Shown: positions 34,989 to 43,672, counted from the first letter of the stretch. The stretch: 64,000 nucleotides of DNA from Methanoregula sp. (GCA_030651815.1 JAUSBW010000022.1:1-64000); one strand, 5' to 3'. The notes: generated by a model from the sequence alone, not told the origin. Numbers and translations are program-made.

Positions 34989-35339
34989 TTACCCGGAATC
35001 AGGGGAGAACAGATCTGAAACCAGATTACGGATCTCCTGCATCTTTTCTAATCGTACGATACCGATTGTGTTGCAGATAAGAGCTTTTTCAATGGCATAG
35101 ATCCCGTCAGCCTGGACATAACTGGGATAATCCAGCGATCCTGCCCGGAGGTCATCGTTTGTCAGGCTGACCGCCATCATCTTTGGTTTCCGTGACGTGA
35201 TCTTCATGACGATCACGTCACGGGAGATCGTGTTATATCGGGAATTGCTCATGACAAGTGCCGGGCGTACCTTGGACTGCGTCTGGTTGGAATAGGTAAA
35301 ATCCACAAGGACGACCGATCCCTGTGCGGGTTCATTCAT
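34989..35339 (-). CDS. PemK/MazF-family endoribonuclease toxin
   Basis: A 116-residue protein with the MazF/PemK core: GSVVLVDFTYSNQTQSKVRP, then ALVMSNSRYNTISRDVIVMK and LDYPSYVQADGIYAIEKALI. The KVRPALV motif is characteristic. MazF-type toxins cleave mRNA at short sequences. The start lies 8 bp inside the antitoxin gene, so the pair is coupled. Both sides of the module carry copies of the same unrelated C-terminal coding tail. Confidence 0.88.
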   Translation of the reverse strand: MNEPAQGSVVLVDFTYSNQTQSKVRPALVMSNSRYNTISRDVIVMKITSRKPKMMAVSLTNDDLRAGSLDYPSYVQADGIYAIEKALICNTIGIVRLEKMQEIRNLVSDLFSPDSG

Positions 35340-35547
35340 GCGCCAGCCTTCTCTTCGAGTACTCCTCCCATGTATCGTCAGAGTTCTCGTAATCGATCTC
35401 GATCTTCGCTTTCCGGAATATGATCTGGTCCTTATCCGACGAGATAGTCAGGTAATCCCCGTCATGGATACCGAGCTGGGACCGGATCTTTTTCGGGAGT
35501 GTGATCAATCCCTTTGATGAAACCTTAACGAGTGTCGTGTCAGGCAT
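35332..35547 (-). CDS. AbrB/MazE-type antitoxin
   Basis: A 71-residue protein with the swapped-hairpin AbrB DNA-binding domain: LVKVSSKGLITLPKKIRSQL followed by GIHDGDYLTISSDKDQIIFR. The acidic C-terminus (DYENSDDTWEEYSKRR) is the likely toxin-binding part. It precedes the MazF-type gene in the usual antitoxin-first order and probably represses their promoter in the spacer 35548-35616. Confidence 0.88.
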   Translation of the reverse strand: MPDTTLVKVSSKGLITLPKKIRSQLGIHDGDYLTISSDKDQIIFRKAKIEIDYENSDDTWEEYSKRRLAHE

Positions 35548-35616
35548 ATGCTCTCACACATAGAATGTAAGATTATAAGATTATCAGTGTTGCGGGAGAG
35601 ATAGTATCGTGTTCAA

Positions 35617-35757
35617 TCATACTCCCGGAACAAGGCCGGGTTCTGCCTGCGAATGTACCACTTGTAGATAAGCACCCCGCCGGCCACAAGCCCGATGCCG
35701 CCAACCGCGACCAGGGCAGCGGTGGTGAGTGGGAAGCCGGTGTCGGGGCCGGATCTA
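35617..35757 (-). pseudogene. C-terminal tail of a surface protein (copy 2)
   Basis: The minus strand reads SGPDTGFPLTTAALVAVGGI, then GLVAGGVLIYKWYIRRQNPA and LFREYD with TGA at 35617-35619: a hydrophobic anchor followed by a positively charged end. There is no body of a protein upstream; an in-frame start is missing. Tails of this form close large surface proteins in related methanogens, to my knowledge. It is the better-kept copy of the fragment at 34869-34965. Confidence 0.6.
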
Positions 35758-35806
35758 TTCCATTTTTTTTCGGGGCAAAAAAATAAAAAAAATTCCGGTG
35801 AACCGG

Positions 35807-36685
35807 TTATTTGTAAAAAGGTTCACGTAATGAAACAGCCTGACGGAATAACTCTTCAAGTTCCGGTCCTCTTTTCCCGCGGATGTCAATATGATTATCC
35901 GTGCGCATGAGGCAGGGTTTGAGTTTTCCGTCAGAAGTCACCCTGAGACGGTTGCAAAACGCACAGAACTCGGTGTTGTGCAAGGGGCGGACTACTTCTA
36001 CTTCTGCACCGTCAAGGCAGTATTTCTTCCGGTGATGCATCCTTCTGGTAATAATCTGTTTTGAACGGGCAGCAAGTGAATCTTCAAGATTATTGAGATC
36101 CCCGTGATTGGTACATTCATTGAAGTGCATCAGCTCAATCAGCTGGAGAACAAGATTCCTGTTACCCCGTACAAACGCAAGGAAGTCATCGATCTCATGA
36201 TCGTTTATGCCGGCAAGGACCACCATGTTCAGCTTTACCGGTGTGAGACCCGTTTCGAGTGTTGCAGTAATACCTTCCAGCACTTCATCGAGCATGTCAG
36301 TGCCGGTGATTTTTTTGTAGGTCTCATGGTTCAGGCTGTCTATACTTACATTTACCCTGCGCAACCCGGCTTGCCTGAGATCTGCGGCGAGCCCTGCAAG
36401 ACGTGTTCCATTGGTGGTAATAGAAGATTCCATGCCGTCAGGTACGGATTGAATAATCTCCAGAAGATCTGTGCGAAGCATGGGCTCGCCACCGGTAAAC
36501 TTTACACTGCGGATCCCGAAGTGTGCTGCTACTTGTAAAATTTCAGCAATTTCAGCAGCGGACATTGGTTCTTCTGGCGCTTTTTCCCCTTCCCGGTGAC
36601 AGTATATGCACGAAAGATTACACTTCGGGGTAAGACTAATCCGCAGGTTACTGACCGGGCGATTGTAGGGGTCTTTGAGAATCAT
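35807..36685 (-). CDS. moaA: GTP 3',8-cyclase (molybdopterin biosynthesis)
   Basis: MoaA is a radical-SAM enzyme that starts molybdopterin or tungstopterin synthesis, needed for formylmethanofuran dehydrogenase and formate dehydrogenase. The 292 residues show the cluster motif LTPKCNLSCIYCHREG (CxxxCxxC), VKFTGGEPMLRTDLLEII, and the C-terminal cluster region NTEFCAFCNRLRVTSDGKLK with PCLM. The short archaeal form is normal. It lies 9 bp after rlmE on the same strand. Confidence 0.94.
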   Translation of the reverse strand: MILKDPYNRPVSNLRISLTPKCNLSCIYCHREGEKAPEEPMSAAEIAEILQVAAHFGIRSVKFTGGEPMLRTDLLEIIQSVPDGMESSITTNGTRLAGLAADLRQAGLRRVNVSIDSLNHETYKKITGTDMLDEVLEGITATLETGLTPVKLNMVVLAGINDHEIDDFLAFVRGNRNLVLQLIELMHFNECTNHGDLNNLEDSLAARSKQIITRRMHHRKKYCLDGAEVEVVRPLHNTEFCAFCNRLRVTSDGKLKPCLMRTDNHIDIRGKRGPELEELFRQAVSLREPFYK

Positions 36686-36694
36686 GGTACTGTT

Positions 36695-37276
36695 TCAGCC
36701 TATGAAGTTCTTTGCTACTATGTAGAGCTCGGTGCTCCCTTTACGGGTGGATTTGGTCATACAGGTTTTTACTGAATAGAAGTTTTTCTTGCACTTTGCA
36801 TAGAATTCAGGAAAGTCCGTTCCCTGGAACGATTTTGCCACAAAATTACCTCCCGGTTTTAAGACTTTGCAGGCAAATGCGAGTGCCTGTTCGTTCAGGT
36901 CAATAATCCGGGCCTGGTCGTAACATTTATGACCGGAGAGTTTTGGTGCAGCATCGCAGAGTACGATATTGACTACTCCCAAGCTCGATTTGACTTGTTC
37001 TGCAACCGCAGGATCATTGATATCCCCCTCGATTGTTTCTATGCCTTCGAGTTCGGCAATCGGGTTGAGATCAATACCGATAATACGGGCATTGGTGAGT
37101 GTCCGCTCAATCTGGAGCCAGCTTCCCGGTGCCGCACCCAGATCAACAATGTTATCATCCGGTCTGATAACAGCAAATTTTTTCTGAATTTCCATGAGTT
37201 TATAGGCTGCCCGCGAACGGTAGCCCTCGTGTTTTGCCCGAAAATATGTTTTATCCTGTCCCCATTGTGAACCCAT
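36695..37276 (-). CDS. rlmE: 23S rRNA 2'-O-ribose uridine methyltransferase (FtsJ/RlmE family)
   Basis: A 193-residue SAM-dependent methyltransferase. It begins MGSQWGQDKTYFRAKHEGYR and SRAAYKLMEI, contains the SAM motif NIVDLGAAPGSWLQIERTL, and the catalytic tetrad region ILCDAAPKLSGH and KPGGNFVAKSFQG. It lacks the extra TRAM domain found in some archaeal homologues. It is divergent from pcn, with about 100 bp between them that must contain both promoters. Confidence 0.93.
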   Translation of the reverse strand: MGSQWGQDKTYFRAKHEGYRSRAAYKLMEIQKKFAVIRPDDNIVDLGAAPGSWLQIERTLTNARIIGIDLNPIAELEGIETIEGDINDPAVAEQVKSSLGVVNIVLCDAAPKLSGHKCYDQARIIDLNEQALAFACKVLKPGGNFVAKSFQGTDFPEFYAKCKKNFYSVKTCMTKSTRKGSTELYIVAKNFIG

Positions 37277-37376
37277 TGTCTTAATCGTTCCCCTTAATTG
37301 TTCCGGGTTAAACCCAAAACGCTATTATTAAAGTATGACGATATACTGTATAATACAATTTGTTAAGGGGTAAGCG

Positions 37377-38120
37377 ATGTTAAAAGCTACGATTGATGCA
37401 GATATTTTTAAGGAATTCATCGATGCGATCTCGGCTCTCATCCCGGAGTGCCGGCTGCATACGGACGAGAATGGTATATCCACGCGGGCTGTTGATACCG
37501 CAAATGTTGCGATGATTGGTCTCACGCTCAAGAAAGAAGCGTTCGATTCGTTCAATGCAACTGAAAGCCAGCTGGGCATAGACATATCCAAGATGAAGAA
37601 CATCTTTGGCATGGCAGGAAAGGGTGATTTAATCAGCATTGAACTTTCGGACAATGCCCAGAAGATGTCGGTTTCGGTTCATGGGTACCATTATTCCATC
37701 ACCCTCCTTGATACGAATACCATACGAAAAGATCCAAGCCCTCCCACCATCAATCTTCCGGGAAAAATTGTTATTGCCGGTGAAGACTTTAACAACGCCA
37801 TGAAAGCGGCAGCGGTAATTTCTGATAAGATTGCTCTTGGGATCAATCCAAAAGACCAGACCTTTTACCTGGTTGCAGAAGGAGATACAGATCATATAAG
37901 GCGTGAGTTTTCAAAAGACGAACTCAAATCGATTACTCCTGTTGAGGCCCGCTCACTCTTCTCACTTGATTACTTAAAAGACATGGGAAAAGTCATGGCC
38001 AAAGCGGCGGAGGTTGAGATCTTCCTCGGTATCGATCACCCGGTCAGGTTCTCGTTTGACATTGCCGGTGGTAACGGGCATGTTGAATACCTCCTCGCAC
38101 CCCGGATCGAGGCCGATTGA
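37377..38120 (+). CDS. pcn: DNA polymerase sliding clamp (PCNA)
   Basis: The 247-residue clamp subunit begins MLKATIDADIFKEFIDAISA and shows EHRLHT-like NTD strands, GIDISKMKNIFGMAGKGDLI and the C-terminal RFSFDIAGGNGHVEYLLAPR, typical of PCNA. It tethers DNA polymerase and other partners to DNA. Its TGA shares one base with the ATG of priL, so clamp and primase large subunit are coupled. A TATA-like stretch (GTATAATAC) lies about 30 bp before the ATG. Confidence 0.96.
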   Translation: MLKATIDADIFKEFIDAISALIPECRLHTDENGISTRAVDTANVAMIGLTLKKEAFDSFNATESQLGIDISKMKNIFGMAGKGDLISIELSDNAQKMSVSVHGYHYSITLLDTNTIRKDPSPPTINLPGKIVIAGEDFNNAMKAAAVISDKIALGINPKDQTFYLVAEGDTDHIRREFSKDELKSITPVEARSLFSLDYLKDMGKVMAKAAEVEIFLGIDHPVRFSFDIAGGNGHVEYLLAPRIEAD

Positions 38121-39250
38121 TGGATTTTAAAATCGATAGATTACTCTACACAATTTTCCCTTTTTTACCAGAATCTCAAAATTTTGTCGAAAAAAATTTT
38201 AATTCAATTGAAGATTTGGTATCGGGACCAAGAGAAACGATAATCCGGGGAAAAACACTACGTAGAATTACAAACGCTTTGTTAAATCATGAGATAAAGG
38301 AAATTAATAAAATTTCGGACCCTATTTTAATTAAAGAGGAGTTAATCAGCTATGGTTTGGCAAGATTGATTGTTTCATGTATTAAAAATCCAGATATTAT
38401 CAAAAGATTAACTCGATATGAATCAGAACGCGCATTTTTTTATTTAATCAATGAAGGACAAGAGGAAACGGGGTCAGCTGCAAATTTTAAGGATTTTTAT
38501 TCACCATTGAGCAGGCACATTGCACATGCTATTGGGATCGATATCGAAGGAAATCGTATCCAGTTAGTAAATTATATCGATTGTACCGCACCCTTGCATG
38601 AAACCCGGTGGAACCTTGTTAACAGAGAATTAAAGAAAGGTTATGTAATCATATCCAATGTTAGTCATTCCGATGAAAAAGATGAATTGATCGAACTCAT
38701 TAAACAAAGAATTCAGTATATATTGCAAAAAGATCTTCCAAAAAAAGTGCCCTCATCACTTTGTCAATTATTCGCAGAAGAGATTAATAAAACGAATATC
38801 CTGTATCAAGAAATTTCTCTTCAAAATTTTGGAGAGATAGAAGAAGGCGCTTTTCCACCATGTATTCATGCATTAATTGAATCTCTCACAAAAGGAACAA
38901 ATCTCACTCACGCAGGACGCTTTGCATTGACTACTTTCCTTCATAACATAGGAATGAATGTGAATGAAATTGCGGAATTATATTCCCGTTCACCGGATTT
39001 TGATATTTCAAAAACGATGTACCAGGTGGAACACATCACCGGCCGTGGTGGAAGTGGAACAGAATACAACGCCCCTGCATGTCCGGGAATGGTAACTACG
39101 GCTCTTTGCGTTAACCGGGATAAAATATGCGAGTATGTTAATCATCCATTGAATTATTACAAGAAAAAAAAATATTTCCTTGAAAAAGAAACCGGCGGGA
39201 AATCAAAGACTATGAATCCCCCCTTTCCCCCTACGCAATCTTCTCATTGA
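38120..39250 (+). CDS. priL: DNA primase large subunit
   Basis: The 376-residue protein is the regulatory, iron-sulfur subunit of the archaeal primase. Four cysteines expected to bind the 4Fe-4S cluster are visible: FPPCIHAL near residue 256, ACPGMV near 329, LCVNRD near 336 and KICEYV near 342. The helical N-terminal half has RIQLVNYIDCTAPLHETRWN in its middle. The gene is far richer in A and T than pcn and the genes around it, with many AAA, ATT and TTA codons. Its last 20 bp overlap a small convergent gene. Confidence 0.93.
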   Translation: MDFKIDRLLYTIFPFLPESQNFVEKNFNSIEDLVSGPRETIIRGKTLRRITNALLNHEIKEINKISDPILIKEELISYGLARLIVSCIKNPDIIKRLTRYESERAFFYLINEGQEETGSAANFKDFYSPLSRHIAHAIGIDIEGNRIQLVNYIDCTAPLHETRWNLVNRELKKGYVIISNVSHSDEKDELIELIKQRIQYILQKDLPKKVPSSLCQLFAEEINKTNILYQEISLQNFGEIEEGAFPPCIHALIESLTKGTNLTHAGRFALTTFLHNIGMNVNEIAELYSRSPDFDISKTMYQVEHITGRGGSGTEYNAPACPGMVTTALCVNRDKICEYVNHPLNYYKKKKYFLEKETGGKSKTMNPPFPPTQSSH

Positions 39251-39407
39251 CCAGGTAACCCGCACCTGAAAGGAAGAGGATGAATACAATTATTGCTGCA
39301 AGGTAGGCGATACCTGCTGTCATTATCATGGGCATTATGGCAAGCAGTGCAATCAGGATTAAAAATGCGATCACACCTATGATCACATCAAGAAGTCGGG
39401 CATCCAT
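39231..39407 (-). CDS. Small membrane protein with two helices
   Basis: ATG 39407 gives a 58-residue protein: MDARLLDVIIGVIAFLILIA, then LLAIMPMIMTAGIAYLAAII and VFILFLSGAGYLVNEKIA. Two hydrophobic helices with a short turn are evident. The longer open frame upstream looks non-coding, so this start is preferred. No function can be assigned. It overlaps the end of priL in convergent orientation. Confidence 0.65.
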   Translation of the reverse strand: MDARLLDVIIGVIAFLILIALLAIMPMIMTAGIAYLAAIIVFILFLSGAGYLVNEKIA

Positions 39408-39517
39408 TGGTAAAATTTTCGTTGCAGAAGAATATAGGCTTATCCGATACTTAATTCTCCAACATACTGCGCGGTGATAACACATCATTATGTGACGTTA
39501 CGTCCATTGTGGTACAC

Positions 39518-40060
39518 ATGAAGGATCCGGTACAGGAACGAAACGAGGTACTCTACCGGCTTGATCTGGCAGTAGCCCATCTGGAAGCATCGATGAGTCC
39601 CCTGCTCATTCCCGATAGTGGGGCATCTCTTGTGTACGCGATCAAGGGAGCACGGGATCTTAACGGGGTCGCTGCAGTTCCGGGCGGGATGGTGCTCCGC
39701 GATGGTAAGGTTACTGCCGGAGGGCCGTGCGCATTTGGTGCTGATGAAGAGTGCGCGCGGATCGTCCTCACCGCTATGAAGTTCGATCCGCTCATGCGGA
39801 GCATCGCGACTATCAGTTTTTCAGAAAATGTGCTTGCTGTGTTTGAAGCGATGCTCCTGGAATGCACCCCGTTTGATCGCAACCGCAAACCTCCGGGAAT
39901 CAGTACCATGGACTGGGGTGTCGCATCCTGCTGCAACGACGGTGTACCTGATATTATGTATGATCGTGGCGGGAATAAAAGACCGGGAATTATTCATATT
40001 TCTGGCGAGGATCCGGTCGTCGTTACAAACAATATTATTATCTGTTCAAACCGCATTTAA
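39518..40060 (+). CDS. ThiN-domain protein (thiamine-phosphate synthase family)
   Basis: A 180-residue protein beginning at ATG 39518 (MKDPVQERNEVLYRLDLAVA). It matches the ThiN domain that in archaea replaces ThiE: SGASLVYAIKGARDLNGVAA, then GKVTAGGPCAFGADEECARI and TMDWGVASCCNDGVPDIMYD. ThiN is often fused to ThiD or to a helix-turn-helix; here it is nearly alone. It may act in thiamine synthesis or as a ligand-sensing module. GTG 39509 is an alternative start. The genes after it are ribosomal protein S17e and dapA. Confidence 0.75.
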   Translation: MKDPVQERNEVLYRLDLAVAHLEASMSPLLIPDSGASLVYAIKGARDLNGVAAVPGGMVLRDGKVTAGGPCAFGADEECARIVLTAMKFDPLMRSIATISFSENVLAVFEAMLLECTPFDRNRKPPGISTMDWGVASCCNDGVPDIMYDRGGNKRPGIIHISGEDPVVVTNNIIICSNRI

Positions 40061-40085
40061 CATATAGAAATTTGAGGAATCATTC

Positions 40086-40277
40086 ATGGGAATCAAGCCG
40101 TCATACATTAAAAATCTCGGTAACGCACTTCTGGTCAAACAGCGGGAGTATTTCACCAACAATTTCGATGAGAACAAGCAGCAGCTCGGCGCATCAGCAA
40201 TCATCTCAAGCAAGCGTGTCCGGAACCGCGTTGCTGGCTACATCACAAGAAAAATAAATACCAAGAGACGTTCATAA
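40086..40277 (+). CDS. rps17e: Ribosomal protein S17e
   Basis: A 63-residue basic protein, MGIKPSYIKNLGNALLVKQR, then EYFTNNFDENKQQLGASAII and SSKRVRNRVAGYITRK. This is the archaeal/eukaryal small-subunit protein S17e (eS17). Length and sequence fit well. It starts 25 bp after the ThiN gene and ends 8 bp before dapA, so all are probably cotranscribed. Confidence 0.95.
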   Translation: MGIKPSYIKNLGNALLVKQREYFTNNFDENKQQLGASAIISSKRVRNRVAGYITRKINTKRRS

Positions 40278-40285
40278 TCTAATTC

Positions 40286-41251
40286 ATGTTCGAAGGTGTC
40301 CTTCCAGCAATCATAACCCCTTTTAAACGGAACTCTACGATGGGCCTTGATATTCAGGGTCTGGAACGCAACATCGAGTTTCTCATGTCCTGTGGCATCC
40401 ATGGGATTGTTCCGTGTGGATCGACTGGTGAATCAGCAACACTCACGTTCGAAGAGCATGAGAAGGTTGTCCAGGTAACCGTCGATAAGGTCAAGGGCCG
40501 GATTCCCGTTATTGCCGGCACCGGGTCCAACAACACAGCAGAAGCGATACGGTTAACAAAGGCAGCTAAAGACATCGGTGCGGATGGGGTGCTTGTCATC
40601 AGTCCGTACTACAACAAACCGAACCGTTCCGGGCTCATCAAGCATTATACAAAACTGGCTGATCTCGATATTCCGGTCATTATGTACAATGTCCCGGGAA
40701 GGACCGGCCAGAATCTTGAACCCGATCTCGTTGCCGAGCTGGCCCGGCACCCGAATATCGTTGCGATTAAGGAAGCCAGTGGCAATATCAGCCAGATCTC
40801 GAGGATCATTGAAGATACGCAGGACGATGAATTTGCAGTCATCTCCGGTGATGACAACATCACGCTCCCTATCATGGCGCTGGGTGGTGCTGGTGTCATA
40901 TCGGTTGCAGCAAATGTTGATCCCAGCCGTATGGTTGCCATGTACGAGGCAATGAAACAGGGTGATTACCAGAAAGCACTGGTGCTGCATTTCGCTCTGT
41001 CGCCCCTGTTCCGCTCGATGTTCATTGACACAAACCCCATCCCTGTGAAAAAGGCAGTCGAACTTCTGGGAATGGCAGGAGGACCCGTGCGGCTTCCACT
41101 CGATGAACTGGATGCGAAAAAGACCGATCAGCTCAAAAAAGTGCTGGCCACAATACCGGCAAAAACTCATGCAAAACGCGCGGTAAACGCAAAGAAACCG
41201 GTAATTACAACCGGGACAAAAAAACCTGCGGCAGCGAAACGGATGAGGTGA
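40286..41251 (+). CDS. dapA: 4-hydroxy-tetrahydrodipicolinate synthase
   Basis: DapA condenses pyruvate with aspartate semialdehyde in lysine synthesis. The TIM-barrel protein shows GSTGESATLTFEEH, the tyrosine region PVIMYNVPGRTGQ and the Schiff-base lysine in IVAIKEASGNISQI. The first ~290 residues are the normal length; a basic Ala/Lys-rich extension of about 30 residues (KTHAKRAVNAKKPVITTGTK) is added at the C-terminus. It is 8 bp before dapB. Confidence 0.96.
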   Translation: MFEGVLPAIITPFKRNSTMGLDIQGLERNIEFLMSCGIHGIVPCGSTGESATLTFEEHEKVVQVTVDKVKGRIPVIAGTGSNNTAEAIRLTKAAKDIGADGVLVISPYYNKPNRSGLIKHYTKLADLDIPVIMYNVPGRTGQNLEPDLVAELARHPNIVAIKEASGNISQISRIIEDTQDDEFAVISGDDNITLPIMALGGAGVISVAANVDPSRMVAMYEAMKQGDYQKALVLHFALSPLFRSMFIDTNPIPVKKAVELLGMAGGPVRLPLDELDAKKTDQLKKVLATIPAKTHAKRAVNAKKPVITTGTKKPAAAKRMR

Positions 41252-41259
41252 TCTGAATC

Positions 41260-42024
41260 ATGATCAAAGTGGTGGTATGCGGGGCCTCAGGACGGATGGG
41301 GCAAACGATCGGCAGGATGGTCAATGAGTCCTCCGATCTTGAGCTGGTGGGGGGAATCGACCTCAAACCCGGTTCGTTCTTTGGTGCCGAAATTGTGGAA
41401 ACGAAGAATGCAGAATCATTCATAAAGAGCACAAAGGCCGATGTACTGATCGATTTTACGATAGCGGCAGCAGCTGTTGAGAACGTGAAGACAGCTGCGC
41501 GGAATAATGTGGCGCTGGTTGTCGGCACTACGGGATTCACCCCAGAGCAACGCGCAGTGATGGAAAAGGCAATCCACAATAATGTGCCTGCTGTGATTTC
41601 CAGTAACTTCTCGGTGGGTGTCAATATCTTCTGGCAGCTGGTAAGGGAATCCGGAAAGCTGTTAAAAGACTATGATATTGAGGTATTTGAGGCGCACCAC
41701 CGGAATAAGAAGGATGCACCGAGCGGCACGGCAAAGACAATCCTGCAGATCCTTGAAGAAGAGGTTGGTTCCCGCCAGAAGCAGTACGGGCGCGAAGGGA
41801 TGACGGAACGGAAAAATGAGATTGGGGTACATGTAATCCGGGGGGGGGATATTGTCGGCGACCACAAGGTCATGTTCTCAAAGAATTTTGAGACGATTGA
41901 ACTCTCTCACCATGCGTCCGATCGTTCTGTCTTTGCAAGCGGTGCCCTCCGTGCAGCCCGGTGGGTTGTGGGTAAAAAACCCGACATCTACGGCATGAGC
42001 GATGTGCTCAATCTTAAAAAATAA
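41260..42024 (+). CDS. dapB: 4-hydroxy-tetrahydrodipicolinate reductase
   Basis: The second step of lysine synthesis from aspartate semialdehyde. The 254-residue enzyme has the NAD(P)-binding start VVVCGASGRMGQTIGRMV and the substrate motif EAHHRNKKDAPSGTAKTILQ that defines DapB. Full length for the family. It is followed after 77 bp by the ferredoxin gene. Confidence 0.97.
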   Translation: MIKVVVCGASGRMGQTIGRMVNESSDLELVGGIDLKPGSFFGAEIVETKNAESFIKSTKADVLIDFTIAAAAVENVKTAARNNVALVVGTTGFTPEQRAVMEKAIHNNVPAVISSNFSVGVNIFWQLVRESGKLLKDYDIEVFEAHHRNKKDAPSGTAKTILQILEEEVGSRQKQYGREGMTERKNEIGVHVIRGGDIVGDHKVMFSKNFETIELSHHASDRSVFASGALRAARWVVGKKPDIYGMSDVLNLKK

Positions 42025-42101
42025 TACCTTTTTTATATGTATAAACTATGCAGTAAAATCGAAATCTATTTTGTTATCTTTTGTAAAACATATACTATGG
42101 A

Positions 42102-42284
42102 GTGAACCAGTTGGTAGCAATAATTGACAATACGAAGTGTACCGGATGCGAAACATGCGTAAGCGAATGCCCTGCAGCGGCAATTACCATGGAGAATGAC
42201 AAGGCGAAAGTGGATAAGGACATGTGCGTAGACTGCGAGACCTGTGTGGATGTCTGTCCGGCAGAAGCCATTCACATGGAATAA
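42102..42284 (+). CDS. 2[4Fe-4S] ferredoxin
   Basis: A 60-residue ferredoxin with two classical motifs, CTGCETCVSECPAAAI and CVDCETCVDVCPAEAI, each binding one 4Fe-4S cluster. It starts with GTG 42102. It probably serves as a low-potential electron carrier for methanogen enzymes. After the stop, a T-rich stretch (GATTTTTTCCGGACTTTTTT) may end transcription. Confidence 0.95.
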   Translation: MNQLVAIIDNTKCTGCETCVSECPAAAITMENDKAKVDKDMCVDCETCVDVCPAEAIHME

Positions 42285-42637
42285 TTACGGATTTTTTCCG
42301 GACTTTTTTATTTTATTTTTCTGATCTTCTTCCTTAATGTCAACGGGGGTTTAATTTCCTCACTCCCGGCGGAATAAATTTCCCAGTGCTGCACTCAGGT
42401 TTAGGTATCAGAAAGTTGCAGAAAGATTTTTTTTTGGATTGATTTTTTGGAAAATCTGTTATGGCGAAATTATCCATTACCGAATTTCGCAATCCGCTTG
42501 AAAAAAAAAGATTTTTTTTGGATTGATCCTGCGAAATATTAAAAAACAATGTTTTTATTATCACAGGAGAAATGGAATTTTACAACCCGCCACCATCGCA
42601 AAACGGGAAAACACACACAAACAGGACATGATACCTA
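42285..42637. other. Spacer upstream of asd with repeats and a short leader frame
   Basis: No gene of normal size. The sequence holds a T-rich terminator-like run after the ferredoxin, an 8-bp inverted repeat GCGAAATT/AATTTCGC (42464-42490), and a direct repeat of about 19 bp, AGATTTTTTTTGGATTGAT, near 42424 and 42509. A 19-codon open frame, MEFYNPPPSQNGKTHTNRT, begins near 42571 and ends just before asd. It could be a leader peptide. Confidence 0.45.
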
Positions 42638-43657
42638 ATGATCAATGTTGGAGTACTCGGAGCAACGGGTGCGGTAGGTCAGCGATTTGTTGAACTCCTG
42701 GCGGAACATCCCTGGTTCAATCTGTCGACACTCGCCGCATCAGATCGCAGCGCGGGAAAACCCTATGAAAAGATCGTGAACTGGCGTCTTGATACACCAT
42801 TTCCCGAAAAGATTGGAAAGATCAAAATAGTTCCCACTTCGCCCAAGGCGGTGAAGGATGTAGATCTGGTATTCTCTGCCCTTCCTGCAGAGATTGCCAT
42901 TGATGCGGAGAAAGAATTTGCCGATGCAGGAATTGCTGTCTGCAGTAACGCGAGTTCTTACCGGATGGACAAAGATATCCCTCTTGTTGTTCCGGAAGTG
43001 AACCCGGAGCATCTGGGTCTCATAGACGTCCAGAAAGATGCGGGACGTGATGGGTTCATAGTTACTAACCCGAACTGCTCCACTATTGTGATGGTTACTG
43101 CACTTGCACCCATCCGCCAGTTCAAATTCACGGATCTCCGGGTAGCAACTATGCAGGCAATATCCGGAGCCGGTTTTGCCGGTGTTGCCGCTATGTCCAT
43201 CTATGATAATGTAATCCCGTATATCGGCAAAGAAGAAGAGAAGATGGAGACCGAGACGCTTAAGATTATGGGTACGCTCAAGGGCAACAAAGTTACCAAT
43301 GCCTCGTTCAATGTGAGCGCAAGCTGCCACCGCGTGCCGGTGATTGACGGTCACACCATGGCAGTCTGGGTTGACATCAAAGAGCCGGTTGACAAACTCA
43401 AAAAAGCATACCGTGACTATAAACCCCCCATCAAAGGACTGCCGACACAACCCGTGGAATCCGTTCATTTCTTTGAAGAAGAACCTGATCGCCCGCAACC
43501 CCGGCTCGACAGGATGCGGGGGAAGGGGATGACCGTTTCAGTCGGGCGCCTTCGGGAGGGAGTGCGTTTCGTGGCAATGGGACACAATACGATCCGTGGT
43601 GCTGCCGGCGCAAGTGTACTGAATGCAGAACTGATTGTAAAGAAGAAGTATCTCTAA
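42638..43657 (+). CDS. asd: Aspartate-semialdehyde dehydrogenase
   Basis: Asd makes aspartate semialdehyde from aspartyl phosphate, feeding DapA and the threonine/methionine branch. The 339-residue enzyme begins INVGVLGATGAVGQRFVELL and shows the catalytic Cys in VTNPNCSTIVMVTALA and the His region SASCHRVPVIDGHTMAVW. This is the archaeal/fungal type of the enzyme. It is grouped with dapA and dapB as expected and is followed by albA after 15 bp. Confidence 0.96.
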   Translation: MINVGVLGATGAVGQRFVELLAEHPWFNLSTLAASDRSAGKPYEKIVNWRLDTPFPEKIGKIKIVPTSPKAVKDVDLVFSALPAEIAIDAEKEFADAGIAVCSNASSYRMDKDIPLVVPEVNPEHLGLIDVQKDAGRDGFIVTNPNCSTIVMVTALAPIRQFKFTDLRVATMQAISGAGFAGVAAMSIYDNVIPYIGKEEEKMETETLKIMGTLKGNKVTNASFNVSASCHRVPVIDGHTMAVWVDIKEPVDKLKKAYRDYKPPIKGLPTQPVESVHFFEEEPDRPQPRLDRMRGKGMTVSVGRLREGVRFVAMGHNTIRGAAGASVLNAELIVKKKYL

Positions 43658-43672
43658 AACGGGTGAAACTTT

